Below, in pieces: positions 1 to 5,681 of a stretch of DNA of 8,322 bases. Position numbers and translations under genes: made by a program. The notes beneath the pieces are model-generated. The model made no database searches. It was not told where the DNA came from and saw only the letters and a list, made by a program, of their open reading frames with translations. Source of the DNA: an uncultured Gammaproteobacteria bacterium (GTDB taxonomy: Bacteria > Pseudomonadota > Gammaproteobacteria > CAJQNE01); the NCBI GenBank assembly GCA_905479545.1, contig CAJQNE010000012.1, positions 1 through 8,322 on the forward strand. Direction: 5' to 3'. Within the stretch, counting starts at the first letter, position 1. The number at the start of each line of letters is the position of its first letter.

Positions 1-380
1 AGTACATGTGCCCGTACACCGAAGATGGTGTGGTGGCTCGCTGGGTCGATAAATCACTCAATGCACAGGTTGGCGCTTCAGCTGGCAGCCTGGTAGGTCG
101 CTACGCCGGTGAAAAAGCCGTGTCGGCCATTCCTTTCATCGGAGGTTTTCTGGGCTCGAAGGCCGGCGATGCGGCTGGTCGTGCAGTGGCGATAAAAATG
201 GCCGGGGGCTGGGAAGGCATCAAAGAATCTTCGGACTTGTCGTTTAATTCTCTCGATGAAATGGCGCTGTACATCACCTATCACCATGCCGATCACTCGC
301 AGTTCAACGAGGTAGTAACCGCCTCGAACGAAATTTATCCGGGTTTTCAGGATGCCTACTTCCGCGTGTTTAGTCGCTAA
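1..380 (+). CDS. Small glycine-zipper protein, first gene of the envelope operon (5' partial)
   Basis: The reading frame is open from the window edge, so the true start probably lies upstream; the first in-window ATG is at 6. Numbering from that Met, the protein has two perfect glycine zippers: G23, G27, G31, G35 and G46, G50, G54, G58, each a GxxxGxxxGxxxG pattern, separated by a short Pro-containing turn (IPF). Such zippers mediate tight helix packing and often membrane insertion, so a helical hairpin that oligomerises or inserts in a membrane is plausible. The C-terminal 50 residues are polar, with His and aromatic residues and no zipper. I recall similar small proteins preceding LpoB-like genes in other gammaproteobacteria but know no assigned function. 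The stop is 21 bases before the lipoprotein gene at 402, in the same direction, which supports one transcript. No signal peptide can be judged because the N-terminus is missing. Confidence 0.75.
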   Translation, partial: YMCPYTEDGVVARWVDKSLNAQVGASAGSLVGRYAGEKAVSAIPFIGGFLGSKAGDAAGRAVAIKMAGGWEGIKESSDLSFNSLDEMALYITYHHADHSQFNEVVTASNEIYPGFQDAYFRVFSR

Positions 381-401
381 TACTTGATAAGGACTGCAAT
401 C

Positions 402-1043
402 ATGAAAATTTTAACGCTGATAACAACACCGCTGGCTATTTTGGCTATGGCGGGTTGCGCTTCCGCCCCCTATAACCCGGCGAACAATACCGCTGGCCGA
501 GCCACCGTATACGAGGATGTTCGCAGCTCAGGTCGGGTGCAGGGCATTGGTATCGAGTCGCAGGACATTGCTTCGATGACGGACAAAATGATGCGTGACA
601 TGCTAGCGAACCCCATACTGGCTGGTCGTTCGCCGTCGCCGCGAATTATTGTCGATAGCGAATACTTTCGTAATGAGAGCTCGTCACGTATCAACAAAAA
701 CCTTATCACCGACCGCTTACGCATTGACCTGAACCGGGCGGCGAATGGCCGGATGGTATTTGTTGGTCGCCACTTTTCCGACATGGTAGCGAAGGAACGT
801 GACCTTAAACGCAGTGGCATGGTGGACGGCGGAACCATTCGCAGCACCGCAGCACAAGCCGGCGGTGACTTCCGGCTTGGAGGCCGGATTGCCTCGCTTG
901 ATGCGCTTGACCCAAACAGTGGTACGCAATCGCGCTGGCAGCAAATTACCTTTGAGATGGTCGATCTCGAACTCGGCACGATCGTTTGGAGTGGCATTTA
1001 TGAAATGAAGAAGTCCGCTCAGAACGACATCATTTACCGTTAG
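402..1043 (+). CDS. LpoB-like outer-membrane lipoprotein (putative penicillin-binding protein activator family)
   Basis: A 213-residue lipoprotein. The signal peptide ends in the lipobox MAGC with lipidated Cys19; Ala at +2 predicts sorting to the outer membrane. The globular domain starts near residue 46 and has the LpoB/COG3417 pattern: an alpha/beta core, RIIVDSEYF at 81-89, RMVFVGR at 117-123, GGDFRLGGRI at 153-162, then FEMVDLELGTIVWSG at 184-198 and a terminal IYR. In E. coli, LpoB crosses the periplasm to activate PBP1B. Here only about 27 residues separate Cys19 from the domain, clearly shorter than the long Pro-rich linker of E. coli LpoB, so the partner may differ. ATG 402 is preferred over an in-frame TTG at 384, because AAGG at 389-392 sits at good spacing and the signal peptide then begins MK. 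The next gene follows after 10 bases and its ribosome site overlaps this stop codon. Family assignment is fairly secure; PBP activation is inferred only. Confidence 0.83.
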   Translation: MKILTLITTPLAILAMAGCASAPYNPANNTAGRATVYEDVRSSGRVQGIGIESQDIASMTDKMMRDMLANPILAGRSPSPRIIVDSEYFRNESSSRINKNLITDRLRIDLNRAANGRMVFVGRHFSDMVAKERDLKRSGMVDGGTIRSTAAQAGGDFRLGGRIASLDALDPNSGTQSRWQQITFEMVDLELGTIVWSGIYEMKKSAQNDIIYR

Positions 1044-1053
1044 GAGAATTGTT

Positions 1054-2229
1054 ATGCGACCTATCTTTCTTGCCAGTACTCTGGCGACGGTCTTAGTCGG
1101 CTCGTTCTATGCCCCGTTGGCTGCGGCGAACGATGCTGCGCTGGCTAGCGCTCAGCAACGTTTGCAGTCCGAAGGCGAGCGCAACATGGTACTCAACCAT
1201 ATGCGCGCTGGCACCATTGCCTTTGAAGCGAGCAACCACAATGCAGCGGAAACGCATTTTGATGCCGCACTGAACCGCATAAATGGCTTTTATGCTGACG
1301 ACGAACAGGCCCGTAAAGCCCGCAGTTTGTGGTACTCCGAAGGCACTAAAAATTTCCTTGGCGAACCCTACGAACGGGCGATGGCATTTTATTACCGCGG
1401 CCTGTTGGATTTGCAAAAGGCTGATTATGAAAACGCCAGAGCCAGTTTCAAAAGTGCCCTGATACAGGATTCGTTTGCGGAAGAAGAGCAGGACAGAGCC
1501 GACTTTGCGCTTATGCTGTTTCTGGAAGGCTGGGCGTCGCATCTGAATGGCGATAGTATTTTAGCCAGGCAAGCCTGGGATGAGTTGAAGACCATGCGAC
1601 CGGATTTTGTTGTACCGGCCGCTAACCACACAGCGCTTATCCTCGCCGAATCCGGCAAAGCACCTCGCAAGCTGGCCGACGGCATTGGCCATAACTTGTT
1701 GGTGTACCGTCGTGGCAAGCGATTTAAAGAGCAGCGTGTGAAAGTGGCATCTAGCGGCACCCTACTTTATCCGATGGAGGATATTTATCTTCAGGCTTCT
1801 ACCCGCGGCGCCCGACCAATCGACTCGGTACTTGATGGTCAGATTCGTTTTAAGAAAACCAATGCAAAACGGGGCACGGTATTGACGGATGTGGCGACGG
1901 GTGCCGCAGATACGTTCTCCTATATAACCGGCGAGCGAGCCAGTACTGGTGTATTTGGTGCTATGCAGCTGGCAGGAACGGTGGCGCTGGCCTTTTCATC
2001 CGGTGCACGGGCCGAGGCCGATACTCGCTATTGGGATAACCTGTCTGACGCAGTTCACATCACCACGCTACCTGCGTCTGAGGTTAGCGACGAGCTAACA
2101 TTGGAATACCTGAACAGCAAAGCAAGTGCCCTGCGTGAGCCAATTTCGACGAAGGCCGTCGTCACTCGAGACCCTCGCGGCAACGTATTGGCCTGGGCCC
2201 GTTCCCGCCCAGCCGTCGAGTACCGCTAA
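1054..2229 (+). CDS. COG3014-like exported TPR-like protein of the LpoB/YcfL cluster
   Basis: A 391-residue protein with a Sec signal peptide (hydrophobic 4-20, likely cleaved after APLAAA near residue 25) and no lipobox Cys. Residues 48-185 form helical pairs of TPR type: an A/F-rich repeat near 50-80, the hallmark KNFLGEPYERAMAFYYRGLL at 99-118, then DYENARASFKSAL at 124-136 and another helix pair at 150-183. The C-terminal half (210-391) is predicted beta-rich. A small Gly/Ala-rich segment at 296-318 could be a buried helix. The GEPYERA...YYRGL block is what I recognise from COG3014, a family of unknown function found beside LpoB-like and YcfL-like genes. TPR folds usually act as protein-protein scaffolds, so assembling the neighbouring lipoproteins is a reasonable guess. 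TAGGAG at 1041-1046 serves as ribosome site and overlaps the previous stop, suggesting translational coupling. Confidence 0.8.
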   Translation: MRPIFLASTLATVLVGSFYAPLAAANDAALASAQQRLQSEGERNMVLNHMRAGTIAFEASNHNAAETHFDAALNRINGFYADDEQARKARSLWYSEGTKNFLGEPYERAMAFYYRGLLDLQKADYENARASFKSALIQDSFAEEEQDRADFALMLFLEGWASHLNGDSILARQAWDELKTMRPDFVVPAANHTALILAESGKAPRKLADGIGHNLLVYRRGKRFKEQRVKVASSGTLLYPMEDIYLQASTRGARPIDSVLDGQIRFKKTNAKRGTVLTDVATGAADTFSYITGERASTGVFGAMQLAGTVALAFSSGARAEADTRYWDNLSDAVHITTLPASEVSDELTLEYLNSKASALREPISTKAVVTRDPRGNVLAWARSRPAVEYR

Positions 2230-2236
2230 GGTACTC
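2218..2236 (+). other. Perfect hairpin enclosing the stop codon of the TPR-like gene
   Basis: GAGTACC (2218-2224) and GGTACTC (2230-2236) are perfect inverted repeats of 7 bp. The 5-base loop GCTAA contains the TAA stop (2227-2229). No T-run follows, so this is not an intrinsic terminator. It sits at the head of the longest gap in the operon (75 bases), where an mRNA processing or stability element could set the ratio of the genes before and after it. It could also be chance. Confidence 0.4.
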
Positions 2237-2304
2237 CCATCGATAGCAATCGCCCGGCATTTTGGCCGCGCGATCAAAGCGACAAAATCCATCAGGAGAA
2301 AATC

Positions 2305-2751
2305 ATGATTCGACAATTACCGCTCACACTATGCCTTTGCTCAATTGTCACCGCTGGGTGCGTGCAAACCCCGATTATTGAGGGTGCACTACCCGGACAG
2401 CGCATCAGTGATGCAAGAGCGCCGAACGCCACGATGCACATGAACCGTGTCGTGATTATCGATAGGAATTTGCAGACAGAACAAAGCTCAAAATTAGCCG
2501 TAGAGCGAGCTGGCTCATCGAGCAACCCAACCGGCACCATGAAAGTGTTTGCCACTATTCGAAACCGCACGACGTTTCCTCAACAAATTGAGGCACGGGT
2601 GCAATTCTTCGATTCCGGCCAAATTCCGGTTGAAGGCCCGTCGCCGTGGCAACGTATCTATCTGGATGCACAGTCGATTGGTAACTACGTAACGAGCTCA
2701 GCTAGAGCCGATGTTGCCCACTATTACGTTGAAATTCGCGAGGCGCGCTAG
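2305..2751 (+). CDS. YcfL/DUF1425-like lipoprotein
   Basis: A 148-residue lipoprotein. The signal peptide ends in TAGC with Cys19; Val at +2 is compatible with the outer membrane. After a polar linker, residues 44-148 match the YcfL (DUF1425) pattern: two strands around 48-54, then MKVFATIRNRT at 79-89, IEARVQFFDSGQIPVEG at 95-111, SPWQRIYLD at 113-121, and a final strand YYVEIREAR. This is an Ig-like beta sandwich with the N-R-T and F-F-D core typical of the family. E. coli ycfL is adjacent to lpoB, so the pairing seen here is conserved although the surrounding genes differ. The function of YcfL is unknown. AGGAGA at 2294-2299 lies 5 bases before the ATG and fixes the start. The 75-base gap upstream holds a hairpin and a second weak stem (CGGC/GCCG at 2255-2268) but no T-run. 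Confidence 0.82.
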   Translation: MIRQLPLTLCLCSIVTAGCVQTPIIEGALPGQRISDARAPNATMHMNRVVIIDRNLQTEQSSKLAVERAGSSSNPTGTMKVFATIRNRTTFPQQIEARVQFFDSGQIPVEGPSPWQRIYLDAQSIGNYVTSSARADVAHYYVEIREAR

Positions 2752-2775
2752 CTCTTTTCGGCACGAGGACCAATT

Positions 2776-3615
2776 ATGAATATTCCGAACCAACAAGCCC
2801 TGTTTACCGCGGCAGCACTTTGCTATTGCAGCGTATCGATAGCTCAGGAGCACGCGGCGGCTCCAATGTTAAGTTCGCCACCCGCGGCTATCGCCAGTCA
2901 ACTTAATTTACCGTCGCATCCTGGTTTTCAAGCTAGTTATCAACGTGCAGGAAAGCCCAAAATTGCTTTATTCTGGAATCGGCATTTTTCCGATCAACTG
3001 AGCGAATGGCAGGCCAATTACCGCACTACGGTAGAAAGTGAAGCAGGACTGCAATGGCAGCAAGGTGATAAGCCCGAGAACAGTGGTTCGGCAACCGTAA
3101 ATACCTCGACTGCCGCAGCCAATCAATCCCGCCGTTATGATTCAAGTCGCGGCTCCCGGCCCAATAGCGAGTTTGGGTTTTCGTCGGCGTTCAGCCGTTA
3201 CCTATTGGCAAATACCGTTCGCATTGTTGATCGCCAGAGCATCGTCCGTTTAGCCGACCGGCAAGCGACGTCGCCGTTAAACGGTCGTGCGACGAATAAT
3301 GACTTTCAGAAGGTAGAAACTGACTCACTGCTCGGTTTCGCCGATTATCTGGCCGAAATAATATTTGTTCCGGATAACGACGCGCCGCTGAATAAATCTT
3401 TCCAGGTAACGGTCAAGTCAGTGAAAACCGGCGAGCTTATCGCTATGTTTGAAACCACCGGCAAACCGGCTTCAACACTGCCCGCTAGGAAACAATACCG
3501 TGCGACTTCACGAGGATTCGAAGTGGCAACAGACAATAACGAGCTGACCCCGGAGCAGGCGGGTACGCAAGTCGCCACCGAACTGCTGTTAGCGCTCGAT
3601 CGCTACTGGCAGTAA
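2776..3615 (+). CDS. Exported protein of unrecognised family, possible CsgG/LpoB-like fold
   Basis: A 279-residue protein I do not recognise. A signal peptide is likely (hydrophobic 8-22, cleavage after SIA near 23); the two Cys residues (16, 18) are not in a lipobox. Residues 62-72 (KIALFWNRHFS) look like a buried first strand followed by a turn. A Ser/Asn/Gly-rich, probably disordered stretch covers about 95-132. Then come a helix and strand (FSSAFSRYLLANTVRIVDR, 135-153), a strand at 190-198, a long beta hairpin (FQVTVKSVKTGELIAMFET, 209-227), and a C-terminal helix (TQVATELLLALDRYW, 264-278). Strand, helix, VRIVDR strand, hairpin with GELI, closing helix is the order seen in CsgG, FlgT and LpoB domains, so a distant relative of its operon neighbour is my inference. 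GAGG at 2765-2768 precedes the ATG. It is the last gene before a terminator. Confidence 0.7.
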   Translation: MNIPNQQALFTAAALCYCSVSIAQEHAAAPMLSSPPAAIASQLNLPSHPGFQASYQRAGKPKIALFWNRHFSDQLSEWQANYRTTVESEAGLQWQQGDKPENSGSATVNTSTAAANQSRRYDSSRGSRPNSEFGFSSAFSRYLLANTVRIVDRQSIVRLADRQATSPLNGRATNNDFQKVETDSLLGFADYLAEIIFVPDNDAPLNKSFQVTVKSVKTGELIAMFETTGKPASTLPARKQYRATSRGFEVATDNNELTPEQAGTQVATELLLALDRYWQ

Positions 3616-3650
3616 ATCACTGACTAACCGAAGATTAAAAAAACGCTAAA

Positions 3651-3697
3651 CGCAAATTCAGGCCGTATCATTATTGATCCGGCCTGCTTTTTTTGCG
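3651..3697. terminator. Strong intrinsic terminator closing the envelope operon, possibly bidirectional
   Basis: CAGGCCG (3659-3665) pairs with CGGCCTG (3680-3686). Inside, ATCA/TGAT (3667-3670 and 3675-3678) extends the stem around a TTAT loop. A C and seven T (3688-3694) follow on the plus strand. An outer arm CGCAAA (3651-3656) can pair with TTTGCG (3692-3697). Seven A at 3637-3643 give a T-run on the minus strand, so the same element may also stop sthA transcripts arriving from the right. Confidence 0.85.
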
Positions 3698-3699
3698 TT

Positions 3700-3719
3700 C
3701 GGCAGCAAGTGAGCTGCCG
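3700..3719. other. Second hairpin in the convergent gap
   Basis: CGGCAGC (3700-3706) and GCTGCCG (3713-3719) form a perfect 7-bp GC-rich stem with loop AAGTGA. Neither strand has a T-run directly after it. It lies 3' of sthA and could protect that transcript's end or help the nearby terminator. No other sthA terminator is visible between it and the stop at 3786. Confidence 0.5.
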
Positions 3720-3785
3720 CGTTGTCAGTAACCTTCAACGAACTCATAGTTGTCGGCTTTCATGACCGAAAATGACCGGTAGCCA

Positions 3786-5315
3786 TCAATCACACAAGCG
3801 ATTTATCCCCGCCAACGCCGCCACCCGATATGCCTCAGCCATAGTCGGGTAGTTAAACGTTGTATTAACGAAGTAATCAATCGTGCCGCCGTTCAACATA
3901 ACCGCTTGGCCAATGTGGACAATTTCCGAGGAGCGGTCGCCGAAGCAGTGCACGCCGAGTACTTTTCGGGTTTCGGTGTGGAATAGTATTTTCAGCATAC
4001 CGGTGGTTTGCTGGGTCATCTGGGCACGGGCGAGGTGTTTGAAATCGGCGTGGCCTACTTCGTAAGGAATCTTGGCTTCGGTGAGTTCTTTTTCGGTGCG
4101 GCCTACGGAAGAGATTTCCGGGATGGTGTAAATGCCGGAGGGGATGTCGTTAATTAACGACAGGTCGCATTGGCCGTTGATGATGTGCAGTGCGGCGAAA
4201 CGGCCCTGATCGTAAGCGGCACTGGCGAGGCCGGGGTAGCCGGTTAAATCGCCGACGGCATAGATGTGCGGGAGAGCGGTTTGGTACTGGTCGTTAACGT
4301 CGAGGTTGCCACGCTTATTCGGCTTCACGCCGATAGCTTCGAGACCCATGCCTTTGGTGTTACCCCCACGGCCGGCAGCCCACAGCAGCATTTCGCTTTT
4401 CACTTTTTTGCCGCTTTGCAGGTTCAGCACTACACCGTCATCGGTGGTGGTGACTGACTCGAACAACTCGTTGTGGCGAATTACCACGCCCTGGTTTCGC
4501 AGGTGATAGGTCAGCGCGTCGCCAATTTCTTCCTCAACGAACGAGAGAATCCGGTCGGCGCTGTTAATCAGGTTCACCTTAATACCCAAGGTGCCAAACA
4601 TTGAGGCGTATTCGCAACCAATAACGCCAGCACCAAATACGGTGAGCGTATGCGGCATATCTTCAACCGCCAGTAGCGTGTCCGAATCCACTATTCGCGG
4701 GTGGTTAAAGTCTATGCTCGGCGGCCGGAACGGGCTCGAGCCCATTGCCAGTACAAAATGTTTGGCCGTGAGATTCAGTGACGAGCGTTCTTTACGAACT
4801 ACCGAGACCGCGTTGGCGCCGGTGAACTTAGCAAAACCGTGGACAACGTCGACGTGGTTACGCATGTAGAAGCGTCGACGGGTGCTCACCTGATCGTCAA
4901 TAATAGCCCGACAGCTCTGCATAATTTCAGCCAGTGAAACCTGCGTCGACGTGGTGTTTTGTCGCTTGCGAATAAGCGGGTTTCGCTGGGCTTCCATCAC
5001 CCGCTCTATGGTGTGGCGGATGGCTTTGCTGGGGATGGTGCCGTAGTGGGTACAGTGACCACCAACAACGGGCATGTTCTCAATCAGTGCGACCCGCTTC
5101 CCGGCTTTCGCCGCCTGCATCGCAGCCCCCTCGCCACCGGGGCCGGAGCCGATAACAATGACGTCGTAATCGTACTTCGAGGCTCTGGTTTTTTTGCCCG
5201 CCGTTTTTGGCTTTGGCTTCGATTCTGTCTTCGCCTCAGACAGTTCTACTGCAGGCTTATCAACCATGGGTTTTGTTGATTGCGGTGTTCCGACTTCTGG
5301 CTTTTTAGCGGCCAT
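3786..5315 (-). CDS. sthA: Soluble pyridine nucleotide transhydrogenase SthA with N-terminal Lys/Pro tail
   Basis: Cytosolic flavoprotein that moves hydride between NADPH and NAD+, mainly disposing of excess NADPH. The 509 residues align along their length with E. coli SthA (466 residues). FAD Rossmann motif GSGPGGEG is at 56-63 with acidic E79 after the second strand. The disulfide site reads GGHCTHYGTIPSK (85-97): Cys88 is present but the second Cys of the disulfide reductases is replaced by Thr93, as in genuine SthA. NAD(P) motif GAGVIGCEYAS is at 228-238, second FAD motif AVGD at 353-356, and the C-terminal dimer-interface signature FNYPTMAEAYRVAAL at 487-501. Residues 1-47 are an extra tail with about eleven Lys and six Pro; homology begins at YDYD (48-51). 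The long start is supported by GAGGGG five bases upstream; the internal Met17 has no such site. It is divergent from phoX and convergent with the envelope operon. Confidence 0.96.
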   Translation of the reverse strand: MAAKKPEVGTPQSTKPMVDKPAVELSEAKTESKPKPKTAGKKTRASKYDYDVIVIGSGPGGEGAAMQAAKAGKRVALIENMPVVGGHCTHYGTIPSKAIRHTIERVMEAQRNPLIRKRQNTTSTQVSLAEIMQSCRAIIDDQVSTRRRFYMRNHVDVVHGFAKFTGANAVSVVRKERSSLNLTAKHFVLAMGSSPFRPPSIDFNHPRIVDSDTLLAVEDMPHTLTVFGAGVIGCEYASMFGTLGIKVNLINSADRILSFVEEEIGDALTYHLRNQGVVIRHNELFESVTTTDDGVVLNLQSGKKVKSEMLLWAAGRGGNTKGMGLEAIGVKPNKRGNLDVNDQYQTALPHIYAVGDLTGYPGLASAAYDQGRFAALHIINGQCDLSLINDIPSGIYTIPEISSVGRTEKELTEAKIPYEVGHADFKHLARAQMTQQTTGMLKILFHTETRKVLGVHCFGDRSSEIVHIGQAVMLNGGTIDYFVNTTFNYPTMAEAYRVAALAGINRLCD

Positions 5316-5320
5316 GTTTT

Positions 5321-5326
5321 CCCCTC
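5321..5326 (-). promoter_or_regulatory. Ribosome binding site deciding the long sthA start
   Basis: Read on the minus strand this is GAGGGG, five bases before the ATG at 5315. It supports translation of the Lys/Pro tail, because the in-frame internal ATG at 5267 is preceded by AACAAAACCC with no purine-rich site. Confidence 0.7.
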
Positions 5327-5408
5327 ACTTGTTGTTATCACACGGGTGTTTGGCTTCTTTACGCAGTGACGGGTAACCAGTACTTCGTCCACAGCGATTG
5401 AGCCATTA

Positions 5409-5438
5409 ATTTTAGTATTAGCAGTGTACCGCCAACAA
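5409..5438 (-). promoter_or_regulatory. Candidate sigma70 promoter for sthA
   Basis: On the minus strand, TTGTTG (5438-5433) and TAAAAT (5414-5409) are separated by 18 bases. The -10 matches TATAAT at five of six positions, the -35 only at TTG. It lies about 95 bases before the sthA start in the expected direction. Chance matches of this quality are common in AT-rich stretches, so this is tentative. Confidence 0.3.
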
Positions 5439-5549
5439 TGGTGGGTTGTGCAAGTTTGCTGCTGCCCTAAGTAGTAACAACCGGCTCTGAACCAGGCGGC
5501 CCTCTGCCTACTATGACTTTGTACCAGAACAAAATTTACCACCGTCCCA

Positions 5550-5600
5550 ACGTCACAAAACTTCCATTAACCCTTCATATAGCTGTCATGGAATCGTCAC
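5550..5600 (+). promoter_or_regulatory. Extended Pho box (PhoB binding site), five repeat units
   Basis: Five 7-base units begin exactly 11 bases apart: ACGTCAC (5550), CTTCCAT (5561), CCTTCAT (5572), CTGTCAT (5583) and TCGTCAC (5594). The PhoB half-site consensus is CTGTCAT, matched perfectly by the fourth; every unit keeps C at position 5 and A at position 6. The 4-base linkers are AAAA, TAAC, ATAG and GGAA, mostly AT-rich as in known Pho boxes. The block lies 81 bases before the start of a PhoX phosphatase and on its strand, which is the classical target of PhoB under phosphate limitation. The array is long enough for two overlapping PhoB dimers. Confidence 0.75.
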
Positions 5601-5610
5601 TAAAACGGGG

Positions 5611-5616
5611 AATGCT
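5611..5616 (+). promoter_or_regulatory. Possible -10 element of the PhoB-dependent phoX promoter
   Basis: AATGCT starts 10 bases after the last Pho-box unit, the same spacing as between the Pho box and -10 of E. coli pstS. It matches TATAAT at only three of six positions, which fits an activator-dependent promoter but is weak by itself. Transcription would start near 5623, giving a leader of about 60 bases. Confidence 0.35.
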
Positions 5617-5681
5617 AGCGGCCGAATTCGCTGTTCGCAGCCTGCCGAACGTACTAGCAAGAGCATTTACCCGAGGTTCCA

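Larger units (their letters stand above)
5316..5681. other. Divergent intergenic region between sthA and phoX
   Basis: This 366-base gap carries no convincing gene. From left to right it holds the sthA ribosome site, a weak minus-strand promoter candidate, about 110 bases (5439-5549) in which I see no clear signal, a run of Pho-box units, a poor -10 match, and the phoX leader with its ribosome site GAGG at 5673-5676. Short open frames across it lack ribosome sites and family features. Confidence 0.7.

Noticed and set aside
384..401. In-frame TTG start for the LpoB-like gene
   Set aside because: It would put MIRTAI before the natural signal peptide and lacks a ribosome site; AAGG before ATG 402 is better.
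470..997. A 175-residue minus-strand open frame opposite the LpoB-like gene
   Set aside because: It is Ser/Arg-rich, has no recognisable domain and is antisense to a well-supported lipoprotein gene.
3722..3747. TTGTCAG followed by CTTCAAC at 11-base spacing, resembling another Pho box
   Set aside because: The matches are poor, a third unit fails, and the site lies between two gene ends where no promoter is expected.
3762..3778. Direct repeat ATGACCG at 3762 and 3772
   Set aside because: Only two 7-base copies, three bases apart, in the sthA 3' region with no third copy or known element; too little to call functional.
5349..5373. Loss of the second redox Cys in SthA as a possible inactive enzyme
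   Set aside because: The stated region is upstream of the gene; the actual motif at residues 85-97 (about 5025-5063) has Cys88 and Thr93, the normal state of SthA, so there is no sign of inactivation.
5246..5542. A 98-residue minus-strand open frame covering the sthA start and upstream region
   Set aside because: It overlaps the sthA tail in another frame, crosses the promoter region and shows no family features.
5614..5630. GCTAGC followed closely by GGCCGAATTC, resembling a cloning polylinker
   Set aside because: The surrounding DNA continues naturally into the phoX leader with its Pho box and ribosome site, and no vector sequence adjoins it. Chance restriction sites explain it.
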